NCBI RefSeq assembly: GCF_030269765.1
Contig: NZ_BSTX01000002.1
Span: 1,549,259 to 1,613,258 of the forward strand
Reading direction: 5' to 3'
Length of the DNA: 64,000 nucleotides
Source: Actinorhabdospora filicis
Lineage (GTDB): Bacteria > Actinomycetota > Actinomycetes > Mycobacteriales > Micromonosporaceae
Positions 7,428-14,993 of this stretch are shown here, piece after piece. The notes beneath the pieces are model-generated. The model saw only the letters and a program-made list of their open reading frames with translations, did no database searches and was not told where the DNA came from. The translations under genes and the position numbers were made by a program. Numbering within the stretch: the first letter of the stretch is position 1; the number at the start of each line of letters is the position of its first letter.

Positions 7428-8116
7428 GCTACGACAAACATGCCTTCGAGCCCTTCGCGGTGGCCGTGGACCTGGCGGTGTTCACCGTCCGGGACGGCGC
7501 CCTGCGCGTCCTGCTGATCCGGCGCGGCGAGGAGCCGCACGCCGGGCGGTGGGCGCTGCCGGGCGGGTTCCTGCGCCCGGCGGAGTCGGCCGAGGACGCC
7601 GCCGCGCGCGAGCTGGCCGAGAAGACCGGCGTCCCGCCCGAGGGCTGCCACCTGGAGCAGCTGCGGACCTACTCCGCGCCCGGCCGCGACCCGCGGATGC
7701 GCGTGGTCTCGGTGGCCTACACCGCGCTGGTCCCCGACCCTCCGGAGCCGCGCGCGGGCACCGACGCCGCCGAGGCGCGCTGGGTGGACTGGCCGGTTGG
7801 CGAGTCGCTGGCCTTCGATCACGACGCGATCCTCGCCGACGCCCACGAGCGGGTCGGCGCGAAGCTGGAGTACACCGGCCTGGCCACCGCCTTCTGCCCG
7901 CCGGTGTTCACCCTCGGCGAGCTCCAGGCGGTCTACGAGACGGTGTGGGGGACGGCGCTGGACCGTCCGAACTTCCGCCGCAAGGTCCTGGCCACGCCGG
8001 GTTTCGTGGCGGCGGTGGGCGGTGAGCCCAGGCGCACGGGCGGGCGCGGCAAACCGGCGGCGCTGTACCGGGCGGGCGGCGCGGTGGCGCTGCATCCGCC
8101 GCTGCTGCGTCCCTAG
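7424..8116 (+). CDS. nrtR: NrtR-type Nudix-related transcriptional regulator of NAD metabolism
   Basis: The protein has 230 residues. An N-terminal Nudix fold (residues about 10-140) is followed by a winged-helix domain with the NrtR signature region LEYTGLATAFCPPVFTLGEL and RPNFRRKV. The Nudix box reads GGFLRPAES...RELAEKTGV, where the second Glu of REUxEExGU is a Lys, so hydrolase activity is probably lost and the domain likely serves as an ADP-ribose sensor. NrtR proteins repress NAD biosynthesis or salvage genes. Here it is the last gene of pnuC-nadR-nrtR, with a palindromic site on the operon promoter. Its stop TAG shares the CTAG with the stop of the convergent TetR gene. Confidence 0.9.
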   Translation: MSYDKHAFEPFAVAVDLAVFTVRDGALRVLLIRRGEEPHAGRWALPGGFLRPAESAEDAAARELAEKTGVPPEGCHLEQLRTYSAPGRDPRMRVVSVAYTALVPDPPEPRAGTDAAEARWVDWPVGESLAFDHDAILADAHERVGAKLEYTGLATAFCPPVFTLGELQAVYETVWGTALDRPNFRRKVLATPGFVAAVGGEPRRTGGRGKPAALYRAGGAVALHPPLLRP

Positions 8117-8748
8117 CGGGCCAGCCCGGACAGCAGCGCGGCCATGCCCTGGACGAGGACGCGGCCGCCTTCGTCGGGCCCGTCGAGGATCCAGCCGCGC
8201 GCGGCGTGCGTGAGCTCGACGCTGACCAGGCCGTGCATGGCCGTCCACAGCAGATAGGCGACGCGCTCGGGGTCTCCCCCGGCGAGCGCTCCGGCGCCGA
8301 TGGCGGCGGTGACCTCGCCGACCAGGAGCGCGAAGGCGCTGCCCATGGCGCGGTGCTTGAGGCGGGCGGGCGGGTCGAAGTCGGGCAGTGGGCGCTCGAA
8401 CATGAGGGCGTAGAGGGCGGGGTCGGTCAGCGCGAACTCGCGGTAGGCGGCGGCGACGGCGAGGATCCGCGTGAGCGGCGGCGCCGGGGCGGTCACGGCG
8501 CCGCTCAAGCGCCGCCGCAGTAAGCCGAAGCCGTGGTCGTAGATGGCCTCCAGGAGGCCCGCGCGGCCGCCGAAGCACGTGTAGATGCCCATGGTGGACG
8601 TGCCCGCGGCCCCGGCGACGCGCCGGAGGGTGAGGCGGACGGCGCCTTCCTCCCGCAGGACCCGGATCCCCGCCGCGAGCAGTTCGGCGTGGGGGTCGGC
8701 CGGCTCTCGTGGGGGCCGGTCCCGCGTGGGACTGACATCGGTGGGCAT
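8113..8748 (-). CDS. TetR/AcrR family transcriptional regulator
   Basis: The protein has 211 residues. The N-terminal HTH spans residues about 20-65 (LTLRRVAGAAGTSTMGIYTCFGGRAGLLEAIY), and the C-terminal ligand domain looks like the WHG-type (TetR_C_33) family, with ALMFERPLPDF and YLLWTAMHGLVSVEL. It lies 63 bp downstream of the NmrA-type oxidoreductase gene on the same strand, so the two may be cotranscribed and functionally linked. The ligand and targets are unknown. The stop overlaps that of nrtR on the opposite strand by 4 bp. Confidence 0.9.
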   Translation of the reverse strand: MPTDVSPTRDRPPREPADPHAELLAAGIRVLREEGAVRLTLRRVAGAAGTSTMGIYTCFGGRAGLLEAIYDHGFGLLRRRLSGAVTAPAPPLTRILAVAAAYREFALTDPALYALMFERPLPDFDPPARLKHRAMGSAFALLVGEVTAAIGAGALAGGDPERVAYLLWTAMHGLVSVELTHAARGWILDGPDEGGRVLVQGMAALLSGLAR

Positions 8749-8811
8749 GTGCTCATGCTAATGGCCGGCGGGCCTCCGTTATCACATTCGCTTCGGCTTC
8801 GCCGGGCGGTC

Positions 8812-9663
8812 TCAGACGGCGAGCGCGTCGCGCACGGTCTCCTCCATGGGCGTGGCGGGCCCGCCGAGGAGGTTCTCCAGGTCGGGGGTCACGGTGGAGA
8901 ACAGCCCGTCGCGGATGCCGGCCTGGATGCCGGAGATGACGTCGATCCCGTGCGGTGGGACGCCGAGGTCGGCGAAGACGCGGCGCAGTTCGGGGACGCT
9001 CACCGAGCGGTGGGTCAGGGGCCGTCCGGCGGTGCTCGCGGCGGTCGCGCACATCTCGTCGAGGCTCCAGGCGCGGGGTCCGGTGAGTTCGTAGGCGCGT
9101 CCCTCGTGGCCGGTGCCGGTGAGGACGGCGGCGGCCGCGCGCGCCAGGTCGCGGCGGTCGGCCGAGGCGAGGCGCCCGTCGCCGGTGGCGGTGAGCAGTT
9201 CGCCGTCCGCGAGTGCCTCGGGCAGGTCGGTGGCGTAGTTCTGGGTGTAGAGGGCGTGCCGCAGGACGGTGGTGGGCACGCCGGAGGCGGCGAGCGCGAT
9301 CTCGGTGTCCCAGGCGGGCCGCCCGATGATCTCCGGCGCGGTGGACAGGATGCCGGTGTAGACGATGTGGGCGACTCCGGCGCGGGCGGCGGCGTCGATG
9401 GCGCGGGCGTGCTGTCCTGCGCGTTCGGTGTGGGTGCCGTTGGCCGACATGAGCAGGAGTTTGCCGACGCCGGTGAAGGCGGTGTCGAGGGTCTCGGGGC
9501 GGTCGTAGTCGGCGTGGCGGACCTCGCCGCCGTGGGTCCAGGACAGTTTCGCGGGGTCGCGGACGCCCAGGACGAGTTCGCCGGGGTCGACTCCGGCGTC
9601 CAGCAGGCGGGCCGCGATGAGGCTCCCGAGCCGTCCGGTAGCCCCCGTCACCATGATCTTCAT
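8812..9663 (-). CDS. NmrA-like NAD(P)-binding oxidoreductase (QOR2-like)
   Basis: The protein has 283 residues. The dinucleotide-binding motif TGATGRLG is at residues 6-13, followed by LVLGVRDPAKL and a short-chain-like fold without a typical YxxxK pair. It resembles NmrA/QorB-type atypical SDR proteins, which are NADP-dependent quinone reductases or redox sensors. The stretch HIVYTGILSTAPEI followed by AWDTEIALAASGVPTTVLRH is characteristic of the group. It is transcribed toward the TetR gene 63 bp downstream, and the sensor kinase pair lies upstream on the same strand. Confidence 0.87.
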   Translation of the reverse strand: MKIMVTGATGRLGSLIAARLLDAGVDPGELVLGVRDPAKLSWTHGGEVRHADYDRPETLDTAFTGVGKLLLMSANGTHTERAGQHARAIDAAARAGVAHIVYTGILSTAPEIIGRPAWDTEIALAASGVPTTVLRHALYTQNYATDLPEALADGELLTATGDGRLASADRRDLARAAAAVLTGTGHEGRAYELTGPRAWSLDEMCATAASTAGRPLTHRSVSVPELRRVFADLGVPPHGIDVISGIQAGIRDGLFSTVTPDLENLLGGPATPMEETVRDALAV

Positions 9664-9736
9664 GTCGGCGAACCTAACTCCGGCCGGGGTGGGGACGGGG
9701 TCGGCCGATCGGGTCCACCGTGGACACGGTTTCGTC

Positions 9737-10372
9737 TCAGACGTAGCCGGACTCGTAGGCGGCGATGACGGCCTGGGTGCGGTCGCGGACGCGCAGCTTG
9801 GCCAGCACGTTGCCGACGTGGGTCTTGACGGTCTCGGCGCTGACGTAGAGCTCGGCGGCGATCTCGGCGTTGGTCTTGCCGGTGGCCATGAGCCGCAGGA
9901 TCTGGCCCTCGCGGTCGGTGAGCCCGGCGTGGTCGAGGGCGCTCTCGCGGCCGCGGTGGTGCAGGGCGAGGTCGCGGATGGCGGCGGGGAACAGCAGGCT
10001 GTCGCCCTGGGCGATGACGCGGACGGCTTCGATGAGCCGTTCGGGGCGGGCGCGTTTGAGCAGGAAGCCGTCGGCTCCGGCGCGCAGGGCCCGGTAGACG
10101 TACTCGTCGTTGTCGAAGGTGGTGACGACGAGGATCTTGGGCGGGTTGGGGACGGTGGAGACGATCCGCTCGGTGGCCTGGAGTCCGTCCACGGTGGGCA
10201 TGCGGACGTCCATGAGGATCACGTCGGGGCGGAGGCGGCGGGTCATCTCCACGGCGTCGACGCCGTCGGCGGCCTCACCGACGACCTCCAGGTCGGGTTC
10301 GGCGTCGAGGATCACCCGCAGGCCGGTGCGGATCAGGACCTCGTCGTCGGCCAGCAGCACGCGTACGGTCAC
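9737..10372 (-). CDS. NarL/LuxR-family response regulator
   Basis: The protein has 211 residues. The receiver domain (residues 1-118) holds the acidic pair near the start (LLADDEVLI), the phospho-acceptor Asp in VILMDVRMP and the conserved Lys in FLLKRARPE. The LuxR-type HTH is at the C-terminus (LTDREGQILRLMATGKTNAEIAAELYVS...VKTHVGNVLAKL). It lies 7 bp downstream of the histidine kinase stop, forming a two-component operon. Target genes are not evident; the downstream NmrA/TetR pair is a candidate only by position. Confidence 0.94.
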   Translation of the reverse strand: MTVRVLLADDEVLIRTGLRVILDAEPDLEVVGEAADGVDAVEMTRRLRPDVILMDVRMPTVDGLQATERIVSTVPNPPKILVVTTFDNDEYVYRALRAGADGFLLKRARPERLIEAVRVIAQGDSLLFPAAIRDLALHHRGRESALDHAGLTDREGQILRLMATGKTNAEIAAELYVSAETVKTHVGNVLAKLRVRDRTQAVIAAYESGYV

Positions 10373-10379
10373 GCGACGA

Positions 10380-11561
10380 TCATGCCAGGGGCAGGCGCAC
10401 CGCCAGTTCCCACCGGCCGTCCTCGGCTCCGGCGCGGACGGTGCCGCCGAGGGTGGCGGCGCGTTCGCGCACGCCGGCCAGGCCGCGCCCGCCGCCGGGC
10501 CGGGCCGCGCCGGGACCGACGGTGTTGCCGACGCTGAGGTCGAGGGCGGCGCGGGTGACGCGCACGCTCAGCGCGACCTCTCCCCCGTCGCCGTAGCGGG
10601 CGGCGTTGGTCACGCCCTCCTGGGCGATGCGGTAGGCCTCGCGGGAGACCACGGCCGGGACGGTGGTGAGGTCGCCGTCGAGGACGTAGGCGACGGGCAC
10701 GCCCGCCGAGGCGGCCAGCCCGGGCAGGCCTTCGAGCCCGACGCGGGGCGCGGTGGCCGACTTCTCGCCGTCGCGCAGGACGCCCAGGACGTGGTCGAGG
10801 TCGGCGAGCGCGACGCGCGCGGTCTGCTCCACGGCGCCCATGGCGGTGCGGGCGAAGTCGGGGTCGGTGCCGATGACGCGTTTGGCGGCGGCGGCCTGCA
10901 CGGTGACCACGGACAGGGCGTGGCCGATGGAGTCGTGGAGTTCGCGGGCGAGGCGGTTGTGTTCGGTGAGGCGGTGCGCGGCGGCCTCGGCGGCGGCGAG
11001 GCGCTCGGCGGGGGTGGGCGCGAGGGTGCGCGCGGCGAGGGGGCGCAGCATCGTCCCGGCGAGGGCGATGCCGTAGACGAGGGCGACCAGGATCAGCGGC
11101 GCGACGAGATACCCGAGTCCGTGCGTCCACGCGAAGGTCTCGGCCAGTCCGGTGCGGACGGCGAGGTCGCCCAGGAACGGGGTGACGGCCAGCATCACCG
11201 CGTAGGGCACGAGGGCGAGGGTGACGCCACTGAGGAATCCGCCGACGCCGAGGTGGAGGGTGAACCAGGCCGCCACCCGCCACCGGGAGGTGGTCAGCGC
11301 GCCGTCGCCGAGCCCGAGCAGGGACCGCGCGGCGACGGTCTCCAGCGCGCGGACCGGCAGGACGAGCCCGGTCAGCCACACCACGGGGATCGCCGCGGCG
11401 AACACGACGAGGTCGACCGAGATGAAACTGAGCGCCTCCCGCCGCCAGGAGACGGCGATGACCTGCCCGGCCATCATGTACGGCATCACCAGGGCACCGC
11501 CGACGATGAGCCACGCCCACGTGAGGTAGGTGGCGCGGTCGCGGAGGGGCCGGAGGATCAT
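10380..11561 (-). CDS. Two-component sensor histidine kinase (HisKA_3 type)
   Basis: The protein has 393 residues. The N-terminal half has four or more predicted membrane helices (e.g. YLTWAWLIVGGALVMPYMM, LVVFAAAIPVVWLTGLVL). The H-box is ARELHDSIGHALSVVTVQAA, and a HATPase_c domain ends GLAGVRERAATLGG. The start is taken at the ATG 11561 (MILRPLRD), just before the first helix. It probably senses the membrane or cell-envelope state, as no extracellular domain of size is present. Its cognate regulator follows 7 bp downstream. Confidence 0.9.
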   Translation of the reverse strand: MILRPLRDRATYLTWAWLIVGGALVMPYMMAGQVIAVSWRREALSFISVDLVVFAAAIPVVWLTGLVLPVRALETVAARSLLGLGDGALTTSRWRVAAWFTLHLGVGGFLSGVTLALVPYAVMLAVTPFLGDLAVRTGLAETFAWTHGLGYLVAPLILVALVYGIALAGTMLRPLAARTLAPTPAERLAAAEAAAHRLTEHNRLARELHDSIGHALSVVTVQAAAAKRVIGTDPDFARTAMGAVEQTARVALADLDHVLGVLRDGEKSATAPRVGLEGLPGLAASAGVPVAYVLDGDLTTVPAVVSREAYRIAQEGVTNAARYGDGGEVALSVRVTRAALDLSVGNTVGPGAARPGGGRGLAGVRERAATLGGTVRAGAEDGRWELAVRLPLA

Positions 11562-11599
11562 GAACCGATCGTGGCACAGGGGCGGGCGCCCGGCCTCCC

Positions 11600-11953
11600 C
11601 TACGCGGGGGACTCCAGGCGCGCCAGCAGCACCGGGACGTGGCTGGTCCCGGGGTCCTTGGTGGCGGTGAGCAGGGTGACGGTGCCGCGCTCGCCCTCGG
11701 CGCGCAGCGCGGCGACGGCCTCGGCGTGGTCGTCGAGTTCGGCGCGGTAGCGCTCCTCGAACCCGGCGCGGCGGGCGTCGCGGTCGGCGTGGAACCAGCG
11801 CCGCAGCTCGTTGCTGGGCGTGACGTCCTTGGCCCACTCGTCGACGTGGGCGCGCTCCTTGGCCAGCCCGCGCGGCCACAGCCGGTCGACCAGGATCCGG
11901 CGTCCGTCGCCGGGATCGGGCTCGTCGTAGACACGGCGCACTCGGAAGCTCAC
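11600..11953 (-). CDS. DUF488 family protein
   Basis: The protein has 117 residues if it starts at GTG 11953 (VSFRVRRVYDEP). The family signature VDRLWPRGLAKERAHVDEWAKDVTPSNELRRWF is present, followed by the conserved LLTATKDPGTSHVPVL. DUF488 proteins are small cytoplasmic proteins of unsettled function. It is transcribed toward the histidine kinase gene and divergently from the lipoprotein gene, with about 80 bp between starts. Confidence 0.85.
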   Translation of the reverse strand: MSFRVRRVYDEPDPGDGRRILVDRLWPRGLAKERAHVDEWAKDVTPSNELRRWFHADRDARRAGFEERYRAELDDHAEAVAALRAEGERGTVTLLTATKDPGTSHVPVLLARLESPA

Positions 11954-12032
11954 CCGGCCATTGTCGCCGGGCGCGGACGCGGCGGCGGGCGATCGCGGGA
12001 ACCCGGGGCGGGCCGCCGCACGTCCCATCCCC

Positions 12033-12956
12033 ATGAGAACCGGCATCACTGGACTCGCCGTCCTGTCCGTCGTCCTCCTCTCGGCCTGCGCCCGGCCCGC
12101 CGACGCGCCGGGCGGCGAACCCTCACCGGCCTCCCGCGCCGACTTCGACGCGCGCGCCGCGCAGGTCGCCGCCGCCTGGCAGCGGCTGCCCGCCGACGGC
12201 GCCTGGTACACCGGCTTCGTCCCCCTGGCCCCGCTGACGCAGAAACCGAAGGGCGTCGACGAGGCCACCAACGCCGCGCTGAACGCGGGCTGGTTCAAAC
12301 TGGACGCCGAGCTGCGCGAGGGCCCCCGCGACGGCGAGGTGACGTTCCCCGAGGGCGATCCCCTCAAGGTCGGGCTGATCACCGCCGAGGCGGCCTTCGG
12401 CGAGGTCGCCCCCGCCGATCCCCCCGAGTGCCCCGCCCCCGTGCCCGACTCCTCCTCCGGCTCCGGCCCCGACGGGTCCACCTCCCACACCCTCCCCTGC
12501 ACCACCCTCACCATCACCGCCGCCACATTCGGCACCACCCGCGTCCTCACCAGCCGCGGCATGGCCGAGGCGCCCGCCTGGCTGTTCACCGTCGCCGGGC
12601 TGGACGCGCCGGTCGCGCAGGTCGCCGTCGCGCCCGCCGACGTCCAGGACCCGCCCCGCGCCGACGTCGGCCCCGCCGACCTCCCCGGCTACGTCGACGC
12701 CGTCAGCGTCGACGCGGTCGAGGGCACCAGCGTGACGTTCATGCTGATCACCGGCTCCTGCGACACCGACGTCACCCCCGTGGTCGCCGAGACCCCGAGC
12801 GCGGTCGTCGTCGCCGGCACCGTCCGCCGCGAGAGCGAGATGTGCGACGACATGGCCCACTACACACCGGTCACGGCGACGCTGGCCGCGCCGCTGGGGA
12901 CGCGGCCGCTGGTGTCGGCGCGGACGGGCGAGGCGCTGGGGAGGTCGCCCTTCTAG
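12033..12956 (+). CDS. Hypothetical lipoprotein
   Basis: The protein has 307 residues. The signal peptide MRTGITGLAVLSVVLLSAC has a clear lipobox (LSAC), so it is exported and membrane-anchored. The rest shows no family I recognise. Notable features are an Asp/Pro/Ser-rich stretch with CPAPVPDSSSGSGPDGS and several isolated cysteines that could pair. A large palindromic hairpin follows right after the stop. Start ATG 12033 is chosen because it begins the signal peptide. Confidence 0.8.
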   Translation: MRTGITGLAVLSVVLLSACARPADAPGGEPSPASRADFDARAAQVAAAWQRLPADGAWYTGFVPLAPLTQKPKGVDEATNAALNAGWFKLDAELREGPRDGEVTFPEGDPLKVGLITAEAAFGEVAPADPPECPAPVPDSSSGSGPDGSTSHTLPCTTLTITAATFGTTRVLTSRGMAEAPAWLFTVAGLDAPVAQVAVAPADVQDPPRADVGPADLPGYVDAVSVDAVEGTSVTFMLITGSCDTDVTPVVAETPSAVVVAGTVRRESEMCDDMAHYTPVTATLAAPLGTRPLVSARTGEALGRSPF

Positions 12957-12967
12957 ACCGCTCTGCC

Positions 12968-13019
12968 GATCCGTCCACTCAGGTGTGTCGATGTACCGAC
13001 ACTCGGGAGTGGACGGATC
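12968..13019 (+). terminator. Long nested hairpin (terminator or regulator site) before the Crp/Fnr gene
   Basis: The outer arms GATCCGTCCACTC (12968-12980) and GAGTGGACGGATC (13007-13019) are perfect over 13 bp. A second inner stem, GTGTCG/CGACAC (12985-12990, 12997-13002), closes on a 6-nt loop. It is followed by CGTTTTCTTG, so it can terminate the lipoprotein transcript. It lies only 33 bp before the regulator start, so a second role as an operator is possible. Confidence 0.75.
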
Positions 13020-13052
13020 CGTTTTCTTGTGCGGACTGATACGCTTTCGAGC

Positions 13053-13727
13053 ATGGACGGACCGACAGAACTCCCGCCGGGTGAGGACTTCACCCCCGAG
13101 CAGTTCGCGCTGCTGCGCGCGGCCGGGACCCTCCAGCGCCGCCCGGCCGGGCAGCTGCTCATCGCCGAGGGCGAGACCTCCGACCACGTGATGATCCTGC
13201 TGCGCGGGCACGCCATGATCGCCTTCGCCGGCTCCGACCGCACCCTGGAGATCCTCCCGCCCGGCACCGTCGTCGGCGACATCGCCGCGCTGCTGAACTC
13301 CCCCCGCACCGCCGATGTCATCGCCCTCACCGACGTGACCGCGCTCGTCCTGCCCGGCGCGACCTGGCTGTCCTTCCTGGAGGCCAACCCCACCGCCGCC
13401 ATCAGGCAGCTCGCCGGCTCCTACCGGCGGCTGCTGCACGTCAACCGCCGCAAGGTCATCGACCGCTTCCCCGCCGAGCGCCGCCTGGCCATCACCATGG
13501 CCGACCTCGCCGCACTGCGCGTGTGGGACGACGAGGACGGCGCCGGCGTCATCCGGCTCAAGCAGGAGCAGCTCGCCGGGCTCACCGGTCTCAAGCGCGA
13601 CTCCGTCGTCGGCGTCCTGCGCGACTTCAAGAACGCCGGGATCGTCGAGGTCCGCCGCGGCGTCACCCGCATCATCGACCCCGCCCGGCTCGACCGCATC
13701 GGGCGCGGCGAACTGGTCGCCTCGTGA
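13053..13727 (+). CDS. Crp/Fnr family transcriptional regulator
   Basis: The protein has 224 residues from ATG 13053. The N-terminal cyclic-nucleotide-binding-like beta roll (QLLIAEGETSDHVMILLRGHAMI..LPPGTVVGDIAALLNSPRTADVIAL) is followed by a long dimer helix and a winged helix (LKQEQLAGLTGLKRDSVVGVLRDFKNAGIVEVRRG). There are no Fnr-type iron-sulfur cysteines, and the exact cAMP-contact residues are not conserved, so the effector is open. A -10-like GATACG about 10 nt before the ATG fits a leaderless mRNA. Downstream, after GGAGGAGG, comes a tiny open frame and two further genes that may be co-transcribed. Confidence 0.9.
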   Translation: MDGPTELPPGEDFTPEQFALLRAAGTLQRRPAGQLLIAEGETSDHVMILLRGHAMIAFAGSDRTLEILPPGTVVGDIAALLNSPRTADVIALTDVTALVLPGATWLSFLEANPTAAIRQLAGSYRRLLHVNRRKVIDRFPAERRLAITMADLAALRVWDDEDGAGVIRLKQEQLAGLTGLKRDSVVGVLRDFKNAGIVEVRRGVTRIIDPARLDRIGRGELVAS

Positions 13728-13743
13728 GCCTGGAGGAGGACTC

Positions 13744-13776
13744 ATGGACCACCGGACGCGGCGGCGGCCGCGATGA
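13744..13776 (+). CDS. Possible 10-codon leader ORF (MDHRTRRRPR)
   Basis: ATG 13744 follows an excellent Shine-Dalgarno (GGAGGAGG, 13732-13739) and opens a frame of only ten codons, six of them Arg, whose TGA overlaps the ATG of the next gene (ATGA at 13773-13776). This could be a translated leader that couples to the downstream gene. The alternative is that GGAGGAGG is used by a longer start I cannot see. Confidence 0.35.
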   Translation: MDHRTRRRPR

Positions 13777-13994
13777 GCCTGTTAACCGAGATCCTCACCG
13801 GCGTGGCGGCCGCGCCGGTGACCGCGGCGGTCGCCGCCTACTTCCGCTACCGCCTCACCCGTGTCCGCGAGCAGAACAAGACCGCGCGCCTGACCACCGC
13901 CCTCGACGGGACCGACCCCGCCCAGCGGGCCGCGATCATCGAAGCCTGTGGATCCCTGGAGCGGACGCCGAAACGCCGCCGCCTGCGCGGGTGA
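13773..13994 (+). CDS. Small hypothetical membrane-associated protein with a TTA codon
   Basis: The 73-residue product is unrecognised. The N-terminal hydrophobic segment LLTEILTGVAAAPVTAAVAAYF (about residues 3-24) is followed by a basic/polar tail ending RTPKRRRLRG, giving a single-helix membrane peptide with a cytoplasmic positive tail. Codon 4 is TTA (13782-13784), a codon that is rare in GC-rich actinomycetes and subject to bldA control in streptomycetes. The start overlaps the stop of a 10-codon leader frame, and its end overlaps the GTG of the next gene. Confidence 0.55.
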   Translation: MSLLTEILTGVAAAPVTAAVAAYFRYRLTRVREQNKTARLTTALDGTDPAQRAAIIEACGSLERTPKRRRLRG

Positions 13995-14986
13995 GCGAGC
14001 ACCCGCTCGTCCGGCGGCTGCTCACCATCGGCCTCGACCCCGGCGAGTACGTCGTCTTCGGCAGCGGGCCGCTGCTGGCCAACGGGCTCGCCGAGGTCGG
14101 CGACCTCGACGTCATCGCGCGCGGCGACTCCTGGGACCGCGCGCTGCGCGGCGGCACCACCGGCCTCGCCCCCCTCAACGGCGCCACCGTCGCCCACTTC
14201 CACGAAGCCCGCATAGAGGTCACCGCCGGATGGGTCGGCGACCTCGACACCGACCGCCTCATCGACGAGGCCGAGCGCTTCGACGGCGTGCCCTTCGCGC
14301 CGCTGTCGGCCGTCCTGGACTACAAGCGCATGCTGCGCCGGCCCAAGGACGAACCGCACATCCGCCGCCTCGAAGCCGCGCTGCCCTTAGAACGGCGCCC
14401 CCAGCGCGTTGCGCAGCCTGATCCCGCCCCACCCCAGCGTGCTCGCCCGCAGCGCCGCCCAGTGCGCCTCCAGGCGCGGCAGGACCAGCAGCGGGACGCC
14501 CGCCGCCTCGTGGACGGCGAACAGGTCGCCCACCGGCTCGGCCGGTCCCAGCGGTGTCACCGGCGCGGCGGAGACCATCGCGTGGCGGTCGGCGTGCACG
14601 TAGTCGAAGGTCTCCGCCGGGAGGCGGTAGGCGTAGAGGCGGACGGTGCGGATGGCCTCCAGCCAGGCGTATTCGACGGCGTGGGCGCGGGTGACGCCGG
14701 GGCCGAGGAAGCGGTCGGTGTCGGCGGGCGCCGAGCCGGGCTCGGCGCGGGCGATCACGCGGGGGCAGTCGCGGGGGAACCAGTAGTCGGGCGCGTGATG
14801 GGCGTCCACGGCCCACACCACGCCCTCGGCGCTGACGGGGTGGGGTACGGGTTCGAAGCGGGTGATGGTGGGATCTTCGGAGAAGTGCAGGACCTGACCG
14901 GGTTCCGGGCGCATCGCGACAGTCCATCACGCCCATGGCCGTCCCGCATTACCCTTACGACGCCCCAGGCCGTCCCCTCGAAGTGA
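13991..14986 (+). CDS. Nucleotidyltransferase-like protein reading through antisense to the next gene
   Basis: From GTG 13991, the first about 132 residues look like a genuine nucleotidyltransferase-like protein (VVFGSGPLLANGLAEVGDLDVIARGDSW; later PFAPLSAVLDYKRMLRRPKDEPHIRRLEAAL). After that point there is no stop in frame: the frame runs on to 14986, fully antisense to the convergent DUF6886 gene, with a Pro/Arg/Gln-rich translation that looks like an antisense shadow. The codon at the junction (14387-14389) is TTA, the complement of the neighbour's TAA stop. Either the original stop was lost when the neighbour was brought in, or the gene really is 331 codons. The functional part probably ends near 14390. 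Confidence 0.5.
   Translation: MSEHPLVRRLLTIGLDPGEYVVFGSGPLLANGLAEVGDLDVIARGDSWDRALRGGTTGLAPLNGATVAHFHEARIEVTAGWVGDLDTDRLIDEAERFDGVPFAPLSAVLDYKRMLRRPKDEPHIRRLEAALPLERRPQRVAQPDPAPPQRARPQRRPVRLQARQDQQRDARRLVDGEQVAHRLGRSQRCHRRGGDHRVAVGVHVVEGLRREAVGVEADGADGLQPGVFDGVGAGDAGAEEAVGVGGRRAGLGAGDHAGAVAGEPVVGRVMGVHGPHHALGADGVGYGFEAGDGGIFGEVQDLTGFRAHRDSPSRPWPSRITLTTPQAVPSK
14387..14914 (-). CDS. DUF6886 family protein
   Basis: The protein has 175 residues. The N-terminus MRPEPGQVLHFSEDPTI and the motif VWAVDAHHAPDYWFPRDCPRV match a small actinobacterial/bacillar family known from genomes as DUF6886, without a firm function. The conserved His/Asp/Trp/Cys cluster may form a metal or substrate site. Start ATG 14914; stop TAA at 14387. 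The nucleotidyltransferase-like frame runs through it on the other strand. Confidence 0.8.
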   Translation of the reverse strand: MRPEPGQVLHFSEDPTITRFEPVPHPVSAEGVVWAVDAHHAPDYWFPRDCPRVIARAEPGSAPADTDRFLGPGVTRAHAVEYAWLEAIRTVRLYAYRLPAETFDYVHADRHAMVSAAPVTPLGPAEPVGDLFAVHEAAGVPLLVLPRLEAHWAALRASTLGWGGIRLRNALGAPF

Positions 14987-14993
14987 GCAGCGC

